Source of the DNA: Nocardioides pini
GTDB taxonomy: Bacteria; Actinomycetota; Actinomycetes; Propionibacteriales; Nocardioidaceae
Assembly (NCBI RefSeq): GCF_026712185.1
Contig: NZ_JAPPUX010000004.1
Location: forward strand, 496,001 to 560,000
Length of the DNA stretch: 64,000 nucleotides
Direction: 5' to 3'
Shown here in pieces: positions 37,317 through 46,652 of the stretch (positions within the stretch are counted from its first letter, which is position 1; every line of letters starts with the position of its first letter). A program made the position numbers and the translations under genes. The notes below the pieces were generated by a model. The model saw only the letters and a list, made by a program, of their open reading frames with translations, made no database searches and had not been told where the DNA came from.

Positions 37317-38333
37317 TCAGGCGAGGGTCTGGGTGATCTCCCGGGTGTCGCCGTCGACCGCGACCCGGGCGAGCGCCCCGTTGACCAGCGGCAGGTGCGG
37401 CGGCACGTGCCCGATCTCGAGGTCCCACACGATCGGCAGGTCGAGGCGGCCGAGGGCGTCGAGCACCGCCTCCCGCTGGGTCAGGTCGGCGTGGTCGGGC
37501 GCGTTGGTGCGACCGACCAGCACGGCGGCCGCCCGGTCGAACCACCCCGCCAGCCGCAGGGAGTGGAGGTAGCGGCAGATGTTGACCGCGTGCTCCTCGC
37601 ACGCCTCGACGTAGACGATCGTGGGCTCGTCCAGGCCCTCGGCCCACGCCCGCACGTCGCCGTACGGCGTGCCCGCGAGGTTCGCGATCGTCTCCGCGCA
37701 GCCGCCGACCAGCCGGCCGGTGACGTCCAGGCGACCGCCGCCCTCCACCTCCCAGCCGCCCTCGCCGACGTGTCTCCACTCGGTGGCGCGCACGTCCTCC
37801 TCGAACCTCACCCACTCGGCGACGAGGCCGGAGTCGCGCTGCACGAACGGGCCGGGTCCACCGGCGAGGTCGAGCCAGTGCAGCAGGCCGTCGGGGACGG
37901 CGTACGGCGTGTCCGCGAGGTTGTCGCCGTGGAGGGTCGCCCAGCCGAGGCGCGTGGTGAGGGGCACGAGGACGGTGGACATGTCCGAGTAGCCGACGAG
38001 CCAGGTGGGCTCGGCGTCGGCGAGGGCGTCCCAGTCGAGCAGGTCGACCATGTCGATCGCGGTCTCGCCGCCCCACGGGGGCACGACGCAGTGGATCGCG
38101 GGGTCGGCGAGCATCCGGGTCAGCTCGGCCGCGCGCTGCTCCGCCGGGGCCGAGGTGAGGCCGTCGCCGTAGAGGCACTCCCCCACCACGACGTCGTACC
38201 CACGTCCGCGCAGCCAGTCGAGGCAGAAGTCGATCCGCGCCGCCGAGGGCCCCTCGACGCCGGCGGACGGCGCGGTCACCGCGACGCGGTCGCCGGGGCG
38301 GAGCGGGGCCGGGAAGCGGAGTGGTCGGGCCAT
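37317..38333 (-). CDS. S66-family peptidase (LD-carboxypeptidase/MccF-like)
   Basis: A 338-aa serine peptidase. It has the nucleophile in GYSDMSTVLVPLTTRLG (about residue 115), the Glu in IVYVEACEE and the His in EIGHVPPHLPLVNGA, the Ser-Glu-His triad of S66. LD-carboxypeptidases trim peptidoglycan tetrapeptides in the cytosol. MccF-type relatives cleave microcin C-like aminoacyl adenylates. The sequence does not decide between them. No signal peptide. Confidence 0.88.
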   Translation of the reverse strand: MARPLRFPAPLRPGDRVAVTAPSAGVEGPSAARIDFCLDWLRGRGYDVVVGECLYGDGLTSAPAEQRAAELTRMLADPAIHCVVPPWGGETAIDMVDLLDWDALADAEPTWLVGYSDMSTVLVPLTTRLGWATLHGDNLADTPYAVPDGLLHWLDLAGGPGPFVQRDSGLVAEWVRFEEDVRATEWRHVGEGGWEVEGGGRLDVTGRLVGGCAETIANLAGTPYGDVRAWAEGLDEPTIVYVEACEEHAVNICRYLHSLRLAGWFDRAAAVLVGRTNAPDHADLTQREAVLDALGRLDLPIVWDLEIGHVPPHLPLVNGALARVAVDGDTREITQTLA

Positions 38334-38358
38334 GACCCGAGTCTGTCACTGTGTGTCC

Positions 38359-38811
38359 ATGGGTTTCGGTGACGCCGTGCAGCAGGCCATCCACGCAGGG
38401 ACCGGCGTCCCGCGGCTCTACGTCGCGGCGACCAGGGCGGGCCTCGGCCCCTCGGACGCGTTCGAGGTGCTGCGCATCTCGCAGGCCGCCCTGCAGGCGG
38501 CCGCGAGGCACGGGCGCGGGATCCCCGGTCGCACCAACGCGATGCGGCACTTCATGTGGCAGGCGGTCCTCACCGCGCGCTTCGGGCTGGAGACCGCCCG
38601 GTCGATCGCCGCCGCGCAGGAGGCCGGCACCCCGAACCGGCGTGACTCCCGGGTCGACGAGCACAACAACGCGGCCGGGCAGGCCTACGGGTCCGAGCAC
38701 GCCTCGGACCTCGCTGGGCTGACGCCGTCGGAGGCGATGACCAGCCTGGTGCCCGTGGCGCTGGGCCTGTGGGAGAGCGGGGAGCTGGTCTGGGTCATGC
38801 CCAGGTCGTGA
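38359..38811 (+). CDS. DUF6973-like protein
   Basis: A 150-aa helical protein with NAMRHFMWQAVLTARFG and DSRVDEHNNAAGQAYG, a pattern recalling the uncharacterised DUF6973 group found in actinobacteria, sometimes at the end of secreted toxin-like proteins. Here it stands alone without a signal peptide. The His/Asp/Glu/Asn pattern suggests a metal or catalytic site (inference). I chose the ATG at 38359. The end overlaps the convergent deaminase by 17 bp. Confidence 0.7.
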   Translation: MGFGDAVQQAIHAGTGVPRLYVAATRAGLGPSDAFEVLRISQAALQAAARHGRGIPGRTNAMRHFMWQAVLTARFGLETARSIAAAQEAGTPNRRDSRVDEHNNAAGQAYGSEHASDLAGLTPSEAMTSLVPVALGLWESGELVWVMPRS

Positions 38812-39241
38812 GGCCCTCGCGGTCGTGCTCGCCGCCCGGCCACACCGCGCGCACCACGCCCGCCGCCGCGAGCGCCTTGCGGCAGCCCGGGCACGGCGGG
38901 TCGGTGATGTAGGCGGTCGCGCCCTTCGTGTCGCGCGTCGCGAACAACAGGGCGTTGACCTCGGCGTGGATGGCGATGCAGAAGCCCTCCGTGCCCGGCC
39001 GGTCGTAGTCGCCCAGCCCGGGCACGACGTCGTACCTGAGCTGCCCGCGCGGGCACGCCCCGGCCAGGCAGTCGTCCTCACCCGGCGCCGCCCCGTTGTA
39101 GCCGGTCGCGATGATGCGGTGGTCGATGGTGAGGACCGCGCCCACGCGGCGACGCGTGCACTTGGCCCGGGCGGCGACGGCGTCGGCGATGCCGAGGAAG
39201 TAGTCGTCCCAGCCGGGGACGGTCTGCAGGTCGCTGCTCAC
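38795..39241 (-). CDS. deoxycytidylate (dCMP) deaminase-like protein
   Basis: A 148-aa zinc deaminase. It has CIAIHAEVNALLFA with the zinc His and catalytic Glu, and TDPPCPGCRKALAAAG with the two zinc cysteines. An additional CLAGACPRGQ Cys/His-like insert resembles the ComEB/dCMP deaminase class. It would make dUMP for thymidylate synthesis or act in nucleotide salvage. It is the last of four overlapping minus-strand genes led by kynureninase. Confidence 0.88.
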   Translation of the reverse strand: MSSDLQTVPGWDDYFLGIADAVAARAKCTRRRVGAVLTIDHRIIATGYNGAAPGEDDCLAGACPRGQLRYDVVPGLGDYDRPGTEGFCIAIHAEVNALLFATRDTKGATAYITDPPCPGCRKALAAAGVVRAVWPGGEHDREGLTTWA

Positions 39242-39654
39242 GGGAGCACAGACTGCCCGATCTCGCCGGGGTTGTAGGCGACTTCCCAGCGGAAGCTGTC
39301 GGGATCGGCGAAGTAGCCGGTGTAGCCGCCCCAGTCCCGCTCGACCGGCTCGCCGATCTCCTTGGCGCCGGCGGCGGCCGCCTGCTCCAGGACGGTGTCG
39401 ACGCCCCGCTTGGTGGCGACGTTGTGGGCGAGGGTGATGGGGGGTACGCCGCCGCGCGCGGGGTGGTGGCCGACCTCGTCGACGAAGAAGGACTCGGCCC
39501 AGAGGCTCAGCACCACCTTCTCCGCGACCCGGAACATGAGCACCTCCCCGGCCTCGTGCAGCTCGGGCTCCCAGCCGAGGCCGTCGACGTAGAACTTCCG
39601 GGAGGCCTCGAGATCGGTCACGACGAGGGTGATGAAGCTGACGCGCTGGTCCAT
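39238..39654 (-). CDS. VOC-superfamily protein
   Basis: A 138-aa glyoxalase/dioxygenase-fold protein (MDQRVSFITLVVTDLEASRKFYVDGLGWEPE, then GYTGYFADPDSFRWEVAYNPG). Its end overlaps the deaminase start by 4 bp and it begins 1 bp after the acetyltransferase stop, so it is within the kynureninase operon. Metal ligands are plausible but the substrate is unknown. Confidence 0.85.
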   Translation of the reverse strand: MDQRVSFITLVVTDLEASRKFYVDGLGWEPELHEAGEVLMFRVAEKVVLSLWAESFFVDEVGHHPARGGVPPITLAHNVATKRGVDTVLEQAAAAGAKEIGEPVERDWGGYTGYFADPDSFRWEVAYNPGEIGQSVLP

Positions 39655-39655
39655 C

Positions 39656-40420
39656 TCATGCCTCCTGCTGCTGGTCGGGCGCCGGCGGTCGGGCTGCCAG
39701 GCGCGTGCGCTGGCGGCCCGTGTCGTCGAAGTTGTCGTCATCGAGCCACGCGTCGAGCGCCGCGCGCACGCGCGGCCACTCGAGGTCGGTGATCGAGAAC
39801 CAGTCGGTGTCGCGGTTGCGGCCCTTGTAGACCAGGGCGTTGCGGAACCGGCCCTCCCAGATGAAGCCGAGCCGGATCGCGGCCCGGCGCGACGGGGCGT
39901 TGAGGCTGTCGCACTTCCACTCGAGACGGCGGAAGCCGAGGTCGTCGAAGACGTGGCGCATGAGCAGCGCCATCGCCTCGGTCGCGGCCCGGCTGCGCTG
40001 CAGCTGCCGCCCGAAGATGATCCCGCCGACCTCGATCGAGCCCGTCGCCGGATCGATGCGCATCAGCGAGCATAATCCGACGGCCGCGTCGACCTCGCGT
40101 GCCACGATCGCGAAGGACACCACCGCCGGCGCGTCGACCATGTTCTCGACGATCGCGGCCAGCTCCTCGCGCGTGCGTGGCCGCTCCCAGACGGAGTAGG
40201 TCCACAGCGGGTCGTCCGCCTCGCGGCACAGTGCGGTGAACAGGTCGTCGACGTGCTGCAGCCCGATCGGCTCGAGCCGGACCCCCCGGCCCTCGAGCAC
40301 CACGTCCTTCGCCGGCGCGGTCGCCCCCGTCCACTCGACGGGTCGCCCCAGCGGCTGGCCGTGGTCGTTGGTCGACCGGGTCCGGGTCGCCGAGAGCCGC
40401 ACCCCCACCGGACCGGTCAT
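39656..40420 (-). CDS. GNAT-family N-acetyltransferase (RimJ/RimL-like)
   Basis: A 254-aa protein, start overlapping the kynureninase stop (ATGA). The GNAT domain covers about residues 45-225: EGRGVRLEPIGLQHVDDLFTAL, the acetyl-CoA loop region FGRQLQRSRAATEAMALLMRHVF and the strand-helix LEWKCDSLNAPSRRAAIRLGFIWEG. This is the RimJ/RimL-like branch acting on protein N-termini or small amines. The C-terminal tail is hydrophilic. Confidence 0.88.
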   Translation of the reverse strand: MTGPVGVRLSATRTRSTNDHGQPLGRPVEWTGATAPAKDVVLEGRGVRLEPIGLQHVDDLFTALCREADDPLWTYSVWERPRTREELAAIVENMVDAPAVVSFAIVAREVDAAVGLCSLMRIDPATGSIEVGGIIFGRQLQRSRAATEAMALLMRHVFDDLGFRRLEWKCDSLNAPSRRAAIRLGFIWEGRFRNALVYKGRNRDTDWFSITDLEWPRVRAALDAWLDDDNFDDTGRQRTRLAARPPAPDQQQEA

Positions 40421-41640
40421 CGCAGCGCCTCCGCCACCGCGGCGATGCCGCGCTCGACCTCGTCGAAGGAGGTGGACAGCGGGGACAGGCCGATCCGCAG
40501 GCCGCCGGGGTCGCGGTAGTCGGGGATCACGTCGCGCTCCCACAGCACCGCGGTGACCTCACGCATCCGTTCGTGGTGCAGCGTGACGTGACCGCCGCGC
40601 CGGTCGGGGTCGCGTGGCGAGGCGAGGGTGACCTCGGGCAGGGTCGCATCGGCGAGCTCGACGGCGTACGACGTCAGGGCGACGGACTTGGCGCGGATCG
40701 CCTCGATGCCGGCCTCCTCGACCAGCTCGAGCATGTCGCGCATCGCCACCATCCCGAGGATCGGCGGGGTGCCGGAGATGAACCTGCGGATGCCGGGCGC
40801 CGGGGTGTAGCCCGGTCCCATCAGGAACGGGTCGGCGTGGCCCATCCAGCCCTGGATCGGCTGGGTGAGCACGTCCTGGAGGCGTGCGTTGACGTACCCG
40901 AAGGCCGGGGAGCCCGGTCCGCCGTTGAGGTACTTGTAGGTGCAGCCGACGGCCAGGTCGGCGCCCCACTCGTCGAGGGCGACGGGCACGGCGCCGGCGG
41001 AGTGGCACAGGTCCCACAGCACCAGCGCGCCGGCGTCGTGGCTGATGCGCGTGAGCTCCGGCGCGTCGGCGAGCCAGGCCGAGCGGTAGGCGACGTGGTT
41101 GAGCACGACGAGGGCGGTGCGCTCGCCTACCGCCTCGCGGAGCTGGTCGGCGGTGACGCCCTCGGCCGTGTCGACCTCGATCCACCGCAGCGTGAGCCCG
41201 CGCTCGGCAGCGATGCCCTCGGCGACGTAGCGGTCCGTCGGGAAGTTGTCGGTGTCGATGACGATCTCGGTGCGGCCGGGATCGGTGCGCACCGCGTGGT
41301 CGACGGCGGCACGCATCAGCTTGTAGAGCCACACCGTGGTCGAGTCACCGACCGCTGTCTGCCCCGCCGCGGCACCGAGGCATATCCGGGCCAGGTCGTC
41401 GCCGAGCGTCGTCGGCAGCTCCATCCACTGCTCGTCCCAGCCACGGATCAGGCGGCCGCCCCAGTCGTTCTCGACGAACGCTCCGAGCCGTTCGGCCGTC
41501 GCGGCGACGGGTCGGCCGAGGGAGTTGCCGTCGAAGTAGACGAGGTCGCTCGCGGCACCGACGAAGCGGTCGCGGAAACGGGCGAGCGGGTCGGCGGCGT
41601 CGAGCTCGGCTGCGCCGGGATGGATCGGAGTGGTCACCAC
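40417..41640 (-). CDS. kynU: kynureninase
   Basis: A 407-aa fold-type I PLP enzyme that splits kynurenine to anthranilate and alanine. It has FDGNSLGRP at the N-terminus, PLP Asp/His region VLWDLCHSAGAVP and the Schiff-base lysine in GCTYKYLNGGPGSPAF (about residue 228). Other kynurenine-pathway genes (kynA, kynB) are not in the window. It leads an overlapping gene set with a GNAT, a VOC protein and a deaminase. Confidence 0.93.
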   Translation of the reverse strand: MVTTPIHPGAAELDAADPLARFRDRFVGAASDLVYFDGNSLGRPVAATAERLGAFVENDWGGRLIRGWDEQWMELPTTLGDDLARICLGAAAGQTAVGDSTTVWLYKLMRAAVDHAVRTDPGRTEIVIDTDNFPTDRYVAEGIAAERGLTLRWIEVDTAEGVTADQLREAVGERTALVVLNHVAYRSAWLADAPELTRISHDAGALVLWDLCHSAGAVPVALDEWGADLAVGCTYKYLNGGPGSPAFGYVNARLQDVLTQPIQGWMGHADPFLMGPGYTPAPGIRRFISGTPPILGMVAMRDMLELVEEAGIEAIRAKSVALTSYAVELADATLPEVTLASPRDPDRRGGHVTLHHERMREVTAVLWERDVIPDYRDPGGLRIGLSPLSTSFDEVERGIAAVAEALR

Positions 41641-41686
41641 GGCAACCTATCGGCCGCCCGTTCCGTGCGGTGGGTCCGGCCGGGCG

Positions 41687-43378
41687 TCAGTAGCAGACCG
41701 CGCCGTGGGCGGCGCTCTGGACGACCTTGCGGTACTTGCCGAGGACGCCACGGGTGTACTTCGGCGGCAGCGGCTCCCAGCCCTCGGCCCGCGCGGCCAG
41801 CTCGGCCTCGTCGACGTGGACGTCGAGGGTCATGTTGGCGACGTCGAGGGTGATCTGGTCGCCGTCGCGCAGGAACGCGATGGGACCGCCGTCGCTCGCC
41901 TCGGGGGCGATGTGGCCGACGCAGAGGCCGGTGGTGCCGCCGGAGAAGCGACCGTCGGTGATCAGCAGGACGTCCTTGCCGAGGCCGGCCCCCTTGATCG
42001 CCCCCGTGATGGCGAGCATCTCGCGCATCCCGGGACCGCCCTTGGGGCCCTCGTAGCGGATGACGACGACGTCGCCGGCGGTGATGGCGCCCTCGGCGAG
42101 CGCGTCGAGCGCCTTGCGCTCGCCGTCGAAGACCCGAGCCGTGCCGGTGAACGTCGAGTCGTCGAAGCCTGCGCTCTTCACGACCGCCCCCTCGGGAGCG
42201 AGCGTGCCCTTGAGGATGGTGAGTCCGCCCGTCGCGTGGATCGGCCGGTCGAGCTGGCGCAGGATCTCGCCGTCGAGCGGCTTCGGGTCGAGGTCGGCGA
42301 GGTTCTCGGCCATCGTCTTGCCGGTGCAGGTGAGCACGTCGCCGTGGAGGTGGCCGCCGTCGAGCAGGGCGCGCAGCAGCACCGGGATGCCGCCGACGCG
42401 GTCGAAGTCGGTCCACACGAAGCGGCCGAACGGCTTCATGTCGGCCAGGTGCGGGACCGTGCGGCCGATGCGGGTGAAGTCGTCGAGCGTCAGGTCGACC
42501 TCGGCCTCGCGGGCGATGGCCAGCAGGTGGAGGACGGCGTTCGTCGAGCCGCCGAGCGCCATCGCCATCGCGATCGCGTTCTCGAAGGCGGGGCGGGTCA
42601 TGATCTGGCGGGCGGTGATGCCCTGGCGCAGCATGTTGACGACCGCCTCGCCCGACTTGTGCGCGAAGCCGTCACGCCGGCGGTCCACCGCTGGCGGGCT
42701 CGAGCTGCCGGGCAGGGACATGCCGAGCGCCTCGGCGACGCTGGCCATCGTGTTGGCGGTGTACGCCCCGCCGCAGGCGCCCTCGCCCGGACAGATCGCG
42801 CGCTCGATCTCGTCGACCTTCTCGCGGGTGATCTTGCCGGCCAGGCAGGCACCGACGGCCTCGAATGCGTCGATGATGGTGACGTCCTTGCCGTCCACCT
42901 GGCCCGGCATGATCGTGCCGGCGTAGAGGAAGACGCTGGCCAGGTCGAGCCGCGCGGCGGCCATGAGCATCCCCGGCAGCGACTTGTCGCAGCCGGCGAG
43001 GAGCACGGAGCCGTCGAGGCGCTCGGCCATCATCACCGTCTCGACCGAGTCGGCGATGACCTCGCGGCTGACGAGCGAGAAGTGCATGCCCTCGTGGCCC
43101 ATCGAGATGCCGTCGGAGACCGAGATCGTGCCGAACTCCAGCGGGAACCCGCCGCCCGCGTGCACCCCGTTCTTCACGGCCTTGGCGAGCCGGTCGAGGG
43201 ACAGGTTGCAGGGGGTGATCTCGTTCCAGCTCGACGCCACACCGATCTGGGGCTTCTCCCAGTCGTCGTCGCCCATGCCCACGGCGCGCAGCATGCCCCG
43301 GGCCGCAGCCTTCTCGAGCCCGTCGGTGACGTCGCGGCTGCGGGGCTTGATGTCGGGTCCGTCGGCTGCGTGAGTCAT
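41687..43378 (-). CDS. ilvD: dihydroxy-acid dehydratase
   Basis: A 563-aa Fe-S dehydratase of Ile/Val synthesis. The cluster cysteines lie in [23 protein letters not shown] and [19 protein letters not shown]. The length and the C-terminal barrel ([18 protein letters not shown]) are standard. It lies 46 bp upstream of kynU on the same strand and about 5 kb from ilvBNC. No leader or attenuator is seen before it in the short 66-bp gap. Confidence 0.96.
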   Translation of the reverse strand: MTHAADGPDIKPRSRDVTDGLEKAAARGMLRAVGMGDDDWEKPQIGVASSWNEITPCNLSLDRLAKAVKNGVHAGGGFPLEFGTISVSDGISMGHEGMHFSLVSREVIADSVETVMMAERLDGSVLLAGCDKSLPGMLMAAARLDLASVFLYAGTIMPGQVDGKDVTIIDAFEAVGACLAGKITREKVDEIERAICPGEGACGGAYTANTMASVAEALGMSLPGSSSPPAVDRRRDGFAHKSGEAVVNMLRQGITARQIMTRPAFENAIAMAMALGGSTNAVLHLLAIAREAEVDLTLDDFTRIGRTVPHLADMKPFGRFVWTDFDRVGGIPVLLRALLDGGHLHGDVLTCTGKTMAENLADLDPKPLDGEILRQLDRPIHATGGLTILKGTLAPEGAVVKSAGFDDSTFTGTARVFDGERKALDALAEGAITAGDVVVIRYEGPKGGPGMREMLAITGAIKGAGLGKDVLLITDGRFSGGTTGLCVGHIAPEASDGGPIAFLRDGDQITLDVANMTLDVHVDEAELAARAEGWEPLPPKYTRGVLGKYRKVVQSAAHGAVCY

Positions 43379-43444
43379 GCCTGCAGGCTAGTGGTCGCGT
43401 CCTGCTTCCTCGGCCGGTGTCTCATCGCGGTCGCGGAGGGTGGG

Positions 43445-44092
43445 TCAGGCCGCCGGCCGCTGGAACCGTGCCTCCCGTCGCTCGTCCAGGAAGCGCACCT
43501 CGGCGGCCAGCTGCCCCAGCGCCGGATGGTCGTCCGGAGTGCCGTGCAGCTCGCGCTCGACCCGCTTCCAGAACGACGAGAGGCGGTAGCGCACCGCCGG
43601 GTCCCCCGTCCGCCTCGACCTGTCACGACAGGCGAAGGCCTCGACGGACGTCATGGCCCGCAGGCGCCGCGGGACCCACCATCCCGTCGCCCGCAGGTCG
43701 ACGTGCGCCGGGTAGCGGCTGCCCCCGTGGGTGCGAGCGCCGTCGGCACGCATCGGCCCGACCTCCTGCCCGTCCTCGTCGAGGACGGTCGCGCGCAGCC
43801 TGGCGAGCTGCAGCAGCCGCTCGACCACACACGCACGCGGGCTCGTACGACCTGTCTCCCACCGCGCCACCACCGACTGCGACACCTTCAGGATCGCGGC
43901 CAGGCCACGCTGGGAGACGTTGAGGATGCGCCTGACCCGGCGGACCATGCCGGGGATCCCGCCGTCGAACGGACCCATGAACCAGTAGTCGCGCTCGGCC
44001 TGCGACCGGTTGGCCAGGCAGTCCCAGGTCGCCGCGTCGTCCTGCGCCGTACCAGCCTGCTGCTCCTCGTCCTGCTGACCCACCCGTTCCAT
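43445..44092 (-). CDS. XRE-type helix-turn-helix regulator
   Basis: A 215-aa protein. The helix-turn-helix lies at about residues 50-100 (VRRILNVSQRGLAAILKVSQSVVARWETGRTSP). A C-terminal region rich in Arg and Trp is of unknown role (DLRATGWWVPRRLRAM, FWKRVERELHG). I chose the ATG at 44092 (MERVGQQDEEQQ). The target is unknown. It is followed downstream by ilvD, 66 bp beyond its stop. Confidence 0.8.
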   Translation of the reverse strand: MERVGQQDEEQQAGTAQDDAATWDCLANRSQAERDYWFMGPFDGGIPGMVRRVRRILNVSQRGLAAILKVSQSVVARWETGRTSPRACVVERLLQLARLRATVLDEDGQEVGPMRADGARTHGGSRYPAHVDLRATGWWVPRRLRAMTSVEAFACRDRSRRTGDPAVRYRLSSFWKRVERELHGTPDDHPALGQLAAEVRFLDERREARFQRPAA

Positions 44093-44292
44093 GGCCCCGC
44101 CTCTCCGTACCGGCACCCGCGGTCGGGCGCCCCGTACTCCCAGCCCAGCGGTCAGCACCCACAACGGTCAGCCGTCGTCCACAGACGCCGTTCCCGTGCC
44201 CGCGAGGAACCGGGCTGTGGATGCTGTGTGGCCCGATCCGGGCAGCACCGGTTCACGAGGTCACCCCCGCTGGCCCGCCCTTCCCGCCCGTG

Positions 44293-44327
44293 CTTGCCCA
44301 TGAGTCGCTCAGGGACTCACCGGCAAG
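44293..44327. repeat. palindromic repeat copy A
   Basis: Core TGAGTC-N7-GACTCA at 44301-44319, extended by outer arms CTTGCC and GGCAAG after two unpaired bases, giving a 35-bp element. The outer right flank (CCGGCAAG) resembles that of copy E (CTGGCAAG). Confidence 0.8.
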
Positions 44328-44365
44328 AGGCGAGGCGTACGAGTGCGAGCGGGGCAACGGGGCCT

Positions 44366-44384
44366 TGAGTCGCTGGGAGACTCA
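44366..44384. repeat. palindromic repeat copy B
   Basis: Core TGAGTC-GCTGGGA-GACTCA, identical through 19 bp to copy D inside the DUF4430 gene. It is flanked by GGCC on both sides (GGCCT/CCGGCC). It is 65 bp from copy A and 26 bp from the end of the SRPBCC gene. Confidence 0.8.
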
Positions 44385-44409
44385 CCGGCCAGTGCGGGCG
44401 ACGGGGCGG

Positions 44410-44868
44410 TCAGGCGCCCCGCTCGGCCTGGGCCTTGAGGTCGGCGAGTCCGCGGTCGAAGTCCTTGGCGATCGCCTTGTCGAAGAAGAGCTTGCCGCCC
44501 ACCGACATGATCGCGCTGCGGGTGCCGGTCATCGTCCAGGTGACGTCGGTCGCCTCGCCGACCGGTGCGAGGTCGAAGCGGGTGACGTTGGTGGCCTTGA
44601 AGGGCTTGAGGAAGACCAGGTCGACGACGACCGAGGTCGCGGTGGACCCGGTCATGGTCATCTCGCCCTCGCCGGCCTTCCTGTTGCCGGCCCAGCGGTA
44701 CGTCGAGCCGACACCGTGGTCCGGGCCCGAGTACTGCCGGTCGAGGCCGGGGTCGAGCCCCTCCCAGGGCGACCACTTCTGCCATTCGCGGAAGTCGTCG
44801 AGGAGGGCGTGGATCCGGTCCGGGGACGCCTGGATGCGGGTGCTCCGCGAGAGGGAGAAGTCGGCCAT
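44410..44868 (-). CDS. SRPBCC (polyketide cyclase/START-like) protein
   Basis: A 152-aa protein with the helix-grip START fold: SLSRSTRIQASPDRIHALLDDFREWQKWSPWEGLD at the start, and a long C-terminal helix (DKAIAKDFDRGLADLKAQ). The family binds hydrophobic ligands, but the ligand is not evident. Alone on its strand, 44 bp downstream of the exo-sialidase-like gene. Confidence 0.87.
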   Translation of the reverse strand: MADFSLSRSTRIQASPDRIHALLDDFREWQKWSPWEGLDPGLDRQYSGPDHGVGSTYRWAGNRKAGEGEMTMTGSTATSVVVDLVFLKPFKATNVTRFDLAPVGEATDVTWTMTGTRSAIMSVGGKLFFDKAIAKDFDRGLADLKAQAERGA

Positions 44869-44912
44869 GGCGCGAGGGTAGACCTCAGCGGGGGCGCGGC
44901 GTGGGCGTCACG

Positions 44913-46013
44913 TCAGATCCGCGCGGCACGGACCACGAGGACGTCAGGGAGGTCCTTGTGGATCTCCTGCCACGACGCTCCCTCGTCGGGCGAGGCCCAG
45001 ACGCCGCCGTTGCGGCCGCCGAAGTAGAGGCCGTGCTGGTCGTGGTCGTCGGCGCAGAGGGCGTCGCGCATGACGGCCGTGTAGTAGCCGTCGGGCAGGA
45101 TCCCCTCCCCGAGCGGCTCCCAGGTCGAGCCGGCGTCGGTGGTGCGGTAGACCCGCGCCTTGCCGTCCACCGGCCAGCGGGCCTCGGCCCCGGTGATCGG
45201 GAAGTTGTAGGCCGTGCCGGCGCGGTGGGGGTGGGCGACCATCGCGAAGCCGAACTCGGTCGGCAGCCCCGGGGCGATGTCCTGCCAGGACGCGCCCCCG
45301 TCGTCGGAGCGGTAGACGCCACCGTGGTTCTGCAGGTAGAGCCGCTCGGGGTCCACGGCGTCCCGCGCGACCTTGTGCACGCACTGGCCGAACTCGGGGT
45401 AGTTGCGCTCACCGGGGAAGAACTCCGCCTTCACGCCGGTGTTCGACGGCGCCCACGACGAACCGCCGTCATCGGTGACGTACACCCCGCCCGTGGACAG
45501 CGCCGCCAGCACGCGTGAGGGGTCCGACGGGTGCGGGAGGATCGTGTGGAACGCCTGGCCGCCGAAGCCCGCGTTCCACTCGGGGCGGTGCGGGTGGTCC
45601 CACAGGCCGCGGACGAGCGAGAAGGTCTCGCCCCGGTCCTCCGAGCGGAAGACCGCGCCGGGCTCGGTGCCGGCCCAGACCACGTTGTCGTCGCCGTCCG
45701 CCGACGGGCCGGGCGTCAGCTGCCACACGCGGGCCAGGGTGGCGCCCGTGTCCTCGGGGAAGCGGGCGGCGCCGTTCGGCGTCTCGTCCCAGGTGGCCCC
45801 GAGGTCGTCGGAGCGCCAGACCTGCGGGCCGAGCCAGCTCGACGAGGCGCCCGCGAGCAGCCGCGGCGTGCTGCCGCGGGTGTCGATCATGACGGAGTAG
45901 ACCTGCTCCATCGGGAAGTGCGGCCCCGTCCAGTCCCACGACGTGCGGGCCTCGTCCGACGTCCCGAGCCACATGCCCTTGCGGGTTCCGACCATGAGCA
46001 GCGTGCGCGACAT
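44913..46013 (-). CDS. BNR/sialidase-like beta-propeller protein
   Basis: A 366-aa protein with repeated Asp-box motifs (S-x-D-x-G-x-T/S-W): RSDDLGATW, RSEDRGETF, VTDDGGSSW, RSDDGGASW, RTTDAGSTW, ASPDEGASW. It begins TLLMVGTRKGMWL without a signal peptide. Such propellers occur in sialidases and photosystem assembly factor Ycf48-like proteins. The sialidase catalytic Arg triad is not evident, so I call only the fold. It is divergent from a PadR regulator. Confidence 0.85.
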   Translation of the reverse strand: MSRTLLMVGTRKGMWLGTSDEARTSWDWTGPHFPMEQVYSVMIDTRGSTPRLLAGASSSWLGPQVWRSDDLGATWDETPNGAARFPEDTGATLARVWQLTPGPSADGDDNVVWAGTEPGAVFRSEDRGETFSLVRGLWDHPHRPEWNAGFGGQAFHTILPHPSDPSRVLAALSTGGVYVTDDGGSSWAPSNTGVKAEFFPGERNYPEFGQCVHKVARDAVDPERLYLQNHGGVYRSDDGGASWQDIAPGLPTEFGFAMVAHPHRAGTAYNFPITGAEARWPVDGKARVYRTTDAGSTWEPLGEGILPDGYYTAVMRDALCADDHDQHGLYFGGRNGGVWASPDEGASWQEIHKDLPDVLVVRAARI

Positions 46014-46044
46014 CGGGCCTCCACGGCGGCGGGTTGGATGACTA

Positions 46045-46057
46045 TTCCGATTAGGAA
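46045..46057. promoter_or_regulatory. predicted PadR operator
   Basis: TTCC-GATTA-GGAA inverted repeat in an AT-rich patch between the divergent propeller and PadR genes, 19 bp before the PadR ATG and 32 bp from the propeller start. Confidence 0.5.
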
Positions 46058-46075
46058 CACTACTCTCGAGGAGCG

Positions 46076-46639
46076 ATGAGTCAAGACGTCCCGGTGACGG
46101 GCTACGCGATCCTCGGCCTCCTCACGTTCGGCGACGAGCTGACGGGGTACGAGATCAAGCAGCGCGCCGACATCACCCTCCGCTTCTACTGGGTCTCCCC
46201 CGCGATGAGCCAGATCTACACCGAGCTGCGACGCCTCACCGGGCTCGGGCTGGTGCGGGCCGACGCGCGAGCGGACGGCGGCCGCGAGGTGACGACGTAC
46301 GCCATCACCGACGCCGGCGAGCGGGCGCTGAAGGAGTGGATGGACCGGACGCCCGCCGGCTTCCCCGTCCTCAAGCACACGGTGCTGCTGCGGCTGCTGA
46401 TCGGGCACGCGAGCGAGCCCGGGCAGACCCGGCGCATGCTCCTGGACTACCTGGCCGAGCTGGAGCGGGCCACGACCGACCTCACGGAGGTGCGGGAAGC
46501 CCTGCGGGGGGCGGACCGGCCGGGCGAGCCGTTCCGGTTCCCCTCGCTGGTCGCGGACTGGGGCCTCGACTACTTCGCCGCCGAGGGCCGTCACGCACGC
46601 CGCGCGCTGGACAGCCTCGAGGACGGCGAGCCTCGCTGA
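46076..46639 (+). CDS. PadR-family transcriptional regulator
   Basis: A 187-aa regulator. The N-terminal winged helix (YAILGLLTFGDELTGYEIKQRA, then SQIYTELRRLTGLGLVRAD) and the C-terminal PadR_C/Vir-like dimerisation helices fit the AphA/PadR class. It probably controls itself and the divergent propeller gene through the operator in their 62-bp gap. Ligand unknown. Confidence 0.9.
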   Translation: MSQDVPVTGYAILGLLTFGDELTGYEIKQRADITLRFYWVSPAMSQIYTELRRLTGLGLVRADARADGGREVTTYAITDAGERALKEWMDRTPAGFPVLKHTVLLRLLIGHASEPGQTRRMLLDYLAELERATTDLTEVREALRGADRPGEPFRFPSLVADWGLDYFAAEGRHARRALDSLEDGEPR

Positions 46640-46652
46640 ATAGTCTTGCCGG

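Larger units (their letters stand above)
44093..44409. other. 317-bp intergenic region carrying two palindromic repeats
   Basis: No gene is visible. It contains copies A and B of the TGAGTC-N7-GACTCA palindrome and should hold the promoter of the helix-turn-helix gene (minus strand, left side). The SRPBCC gene ends at the right border, so the repeats lie at its 3' side. Confidence 0.6.

Noticed and set aside
41630-44368. A 912-codon plus-strand frame opposite ilvD and the helix-turn-helix gene
   Set aside because: Same antisense effect; the real genes are on the minus strand.
44293-44384. Rho-independent terminator pair for the SRPBCC gene
   Set aside because: No T-tract, and the same palindrome recurs inside a coding region, so a repeat family explains it better.
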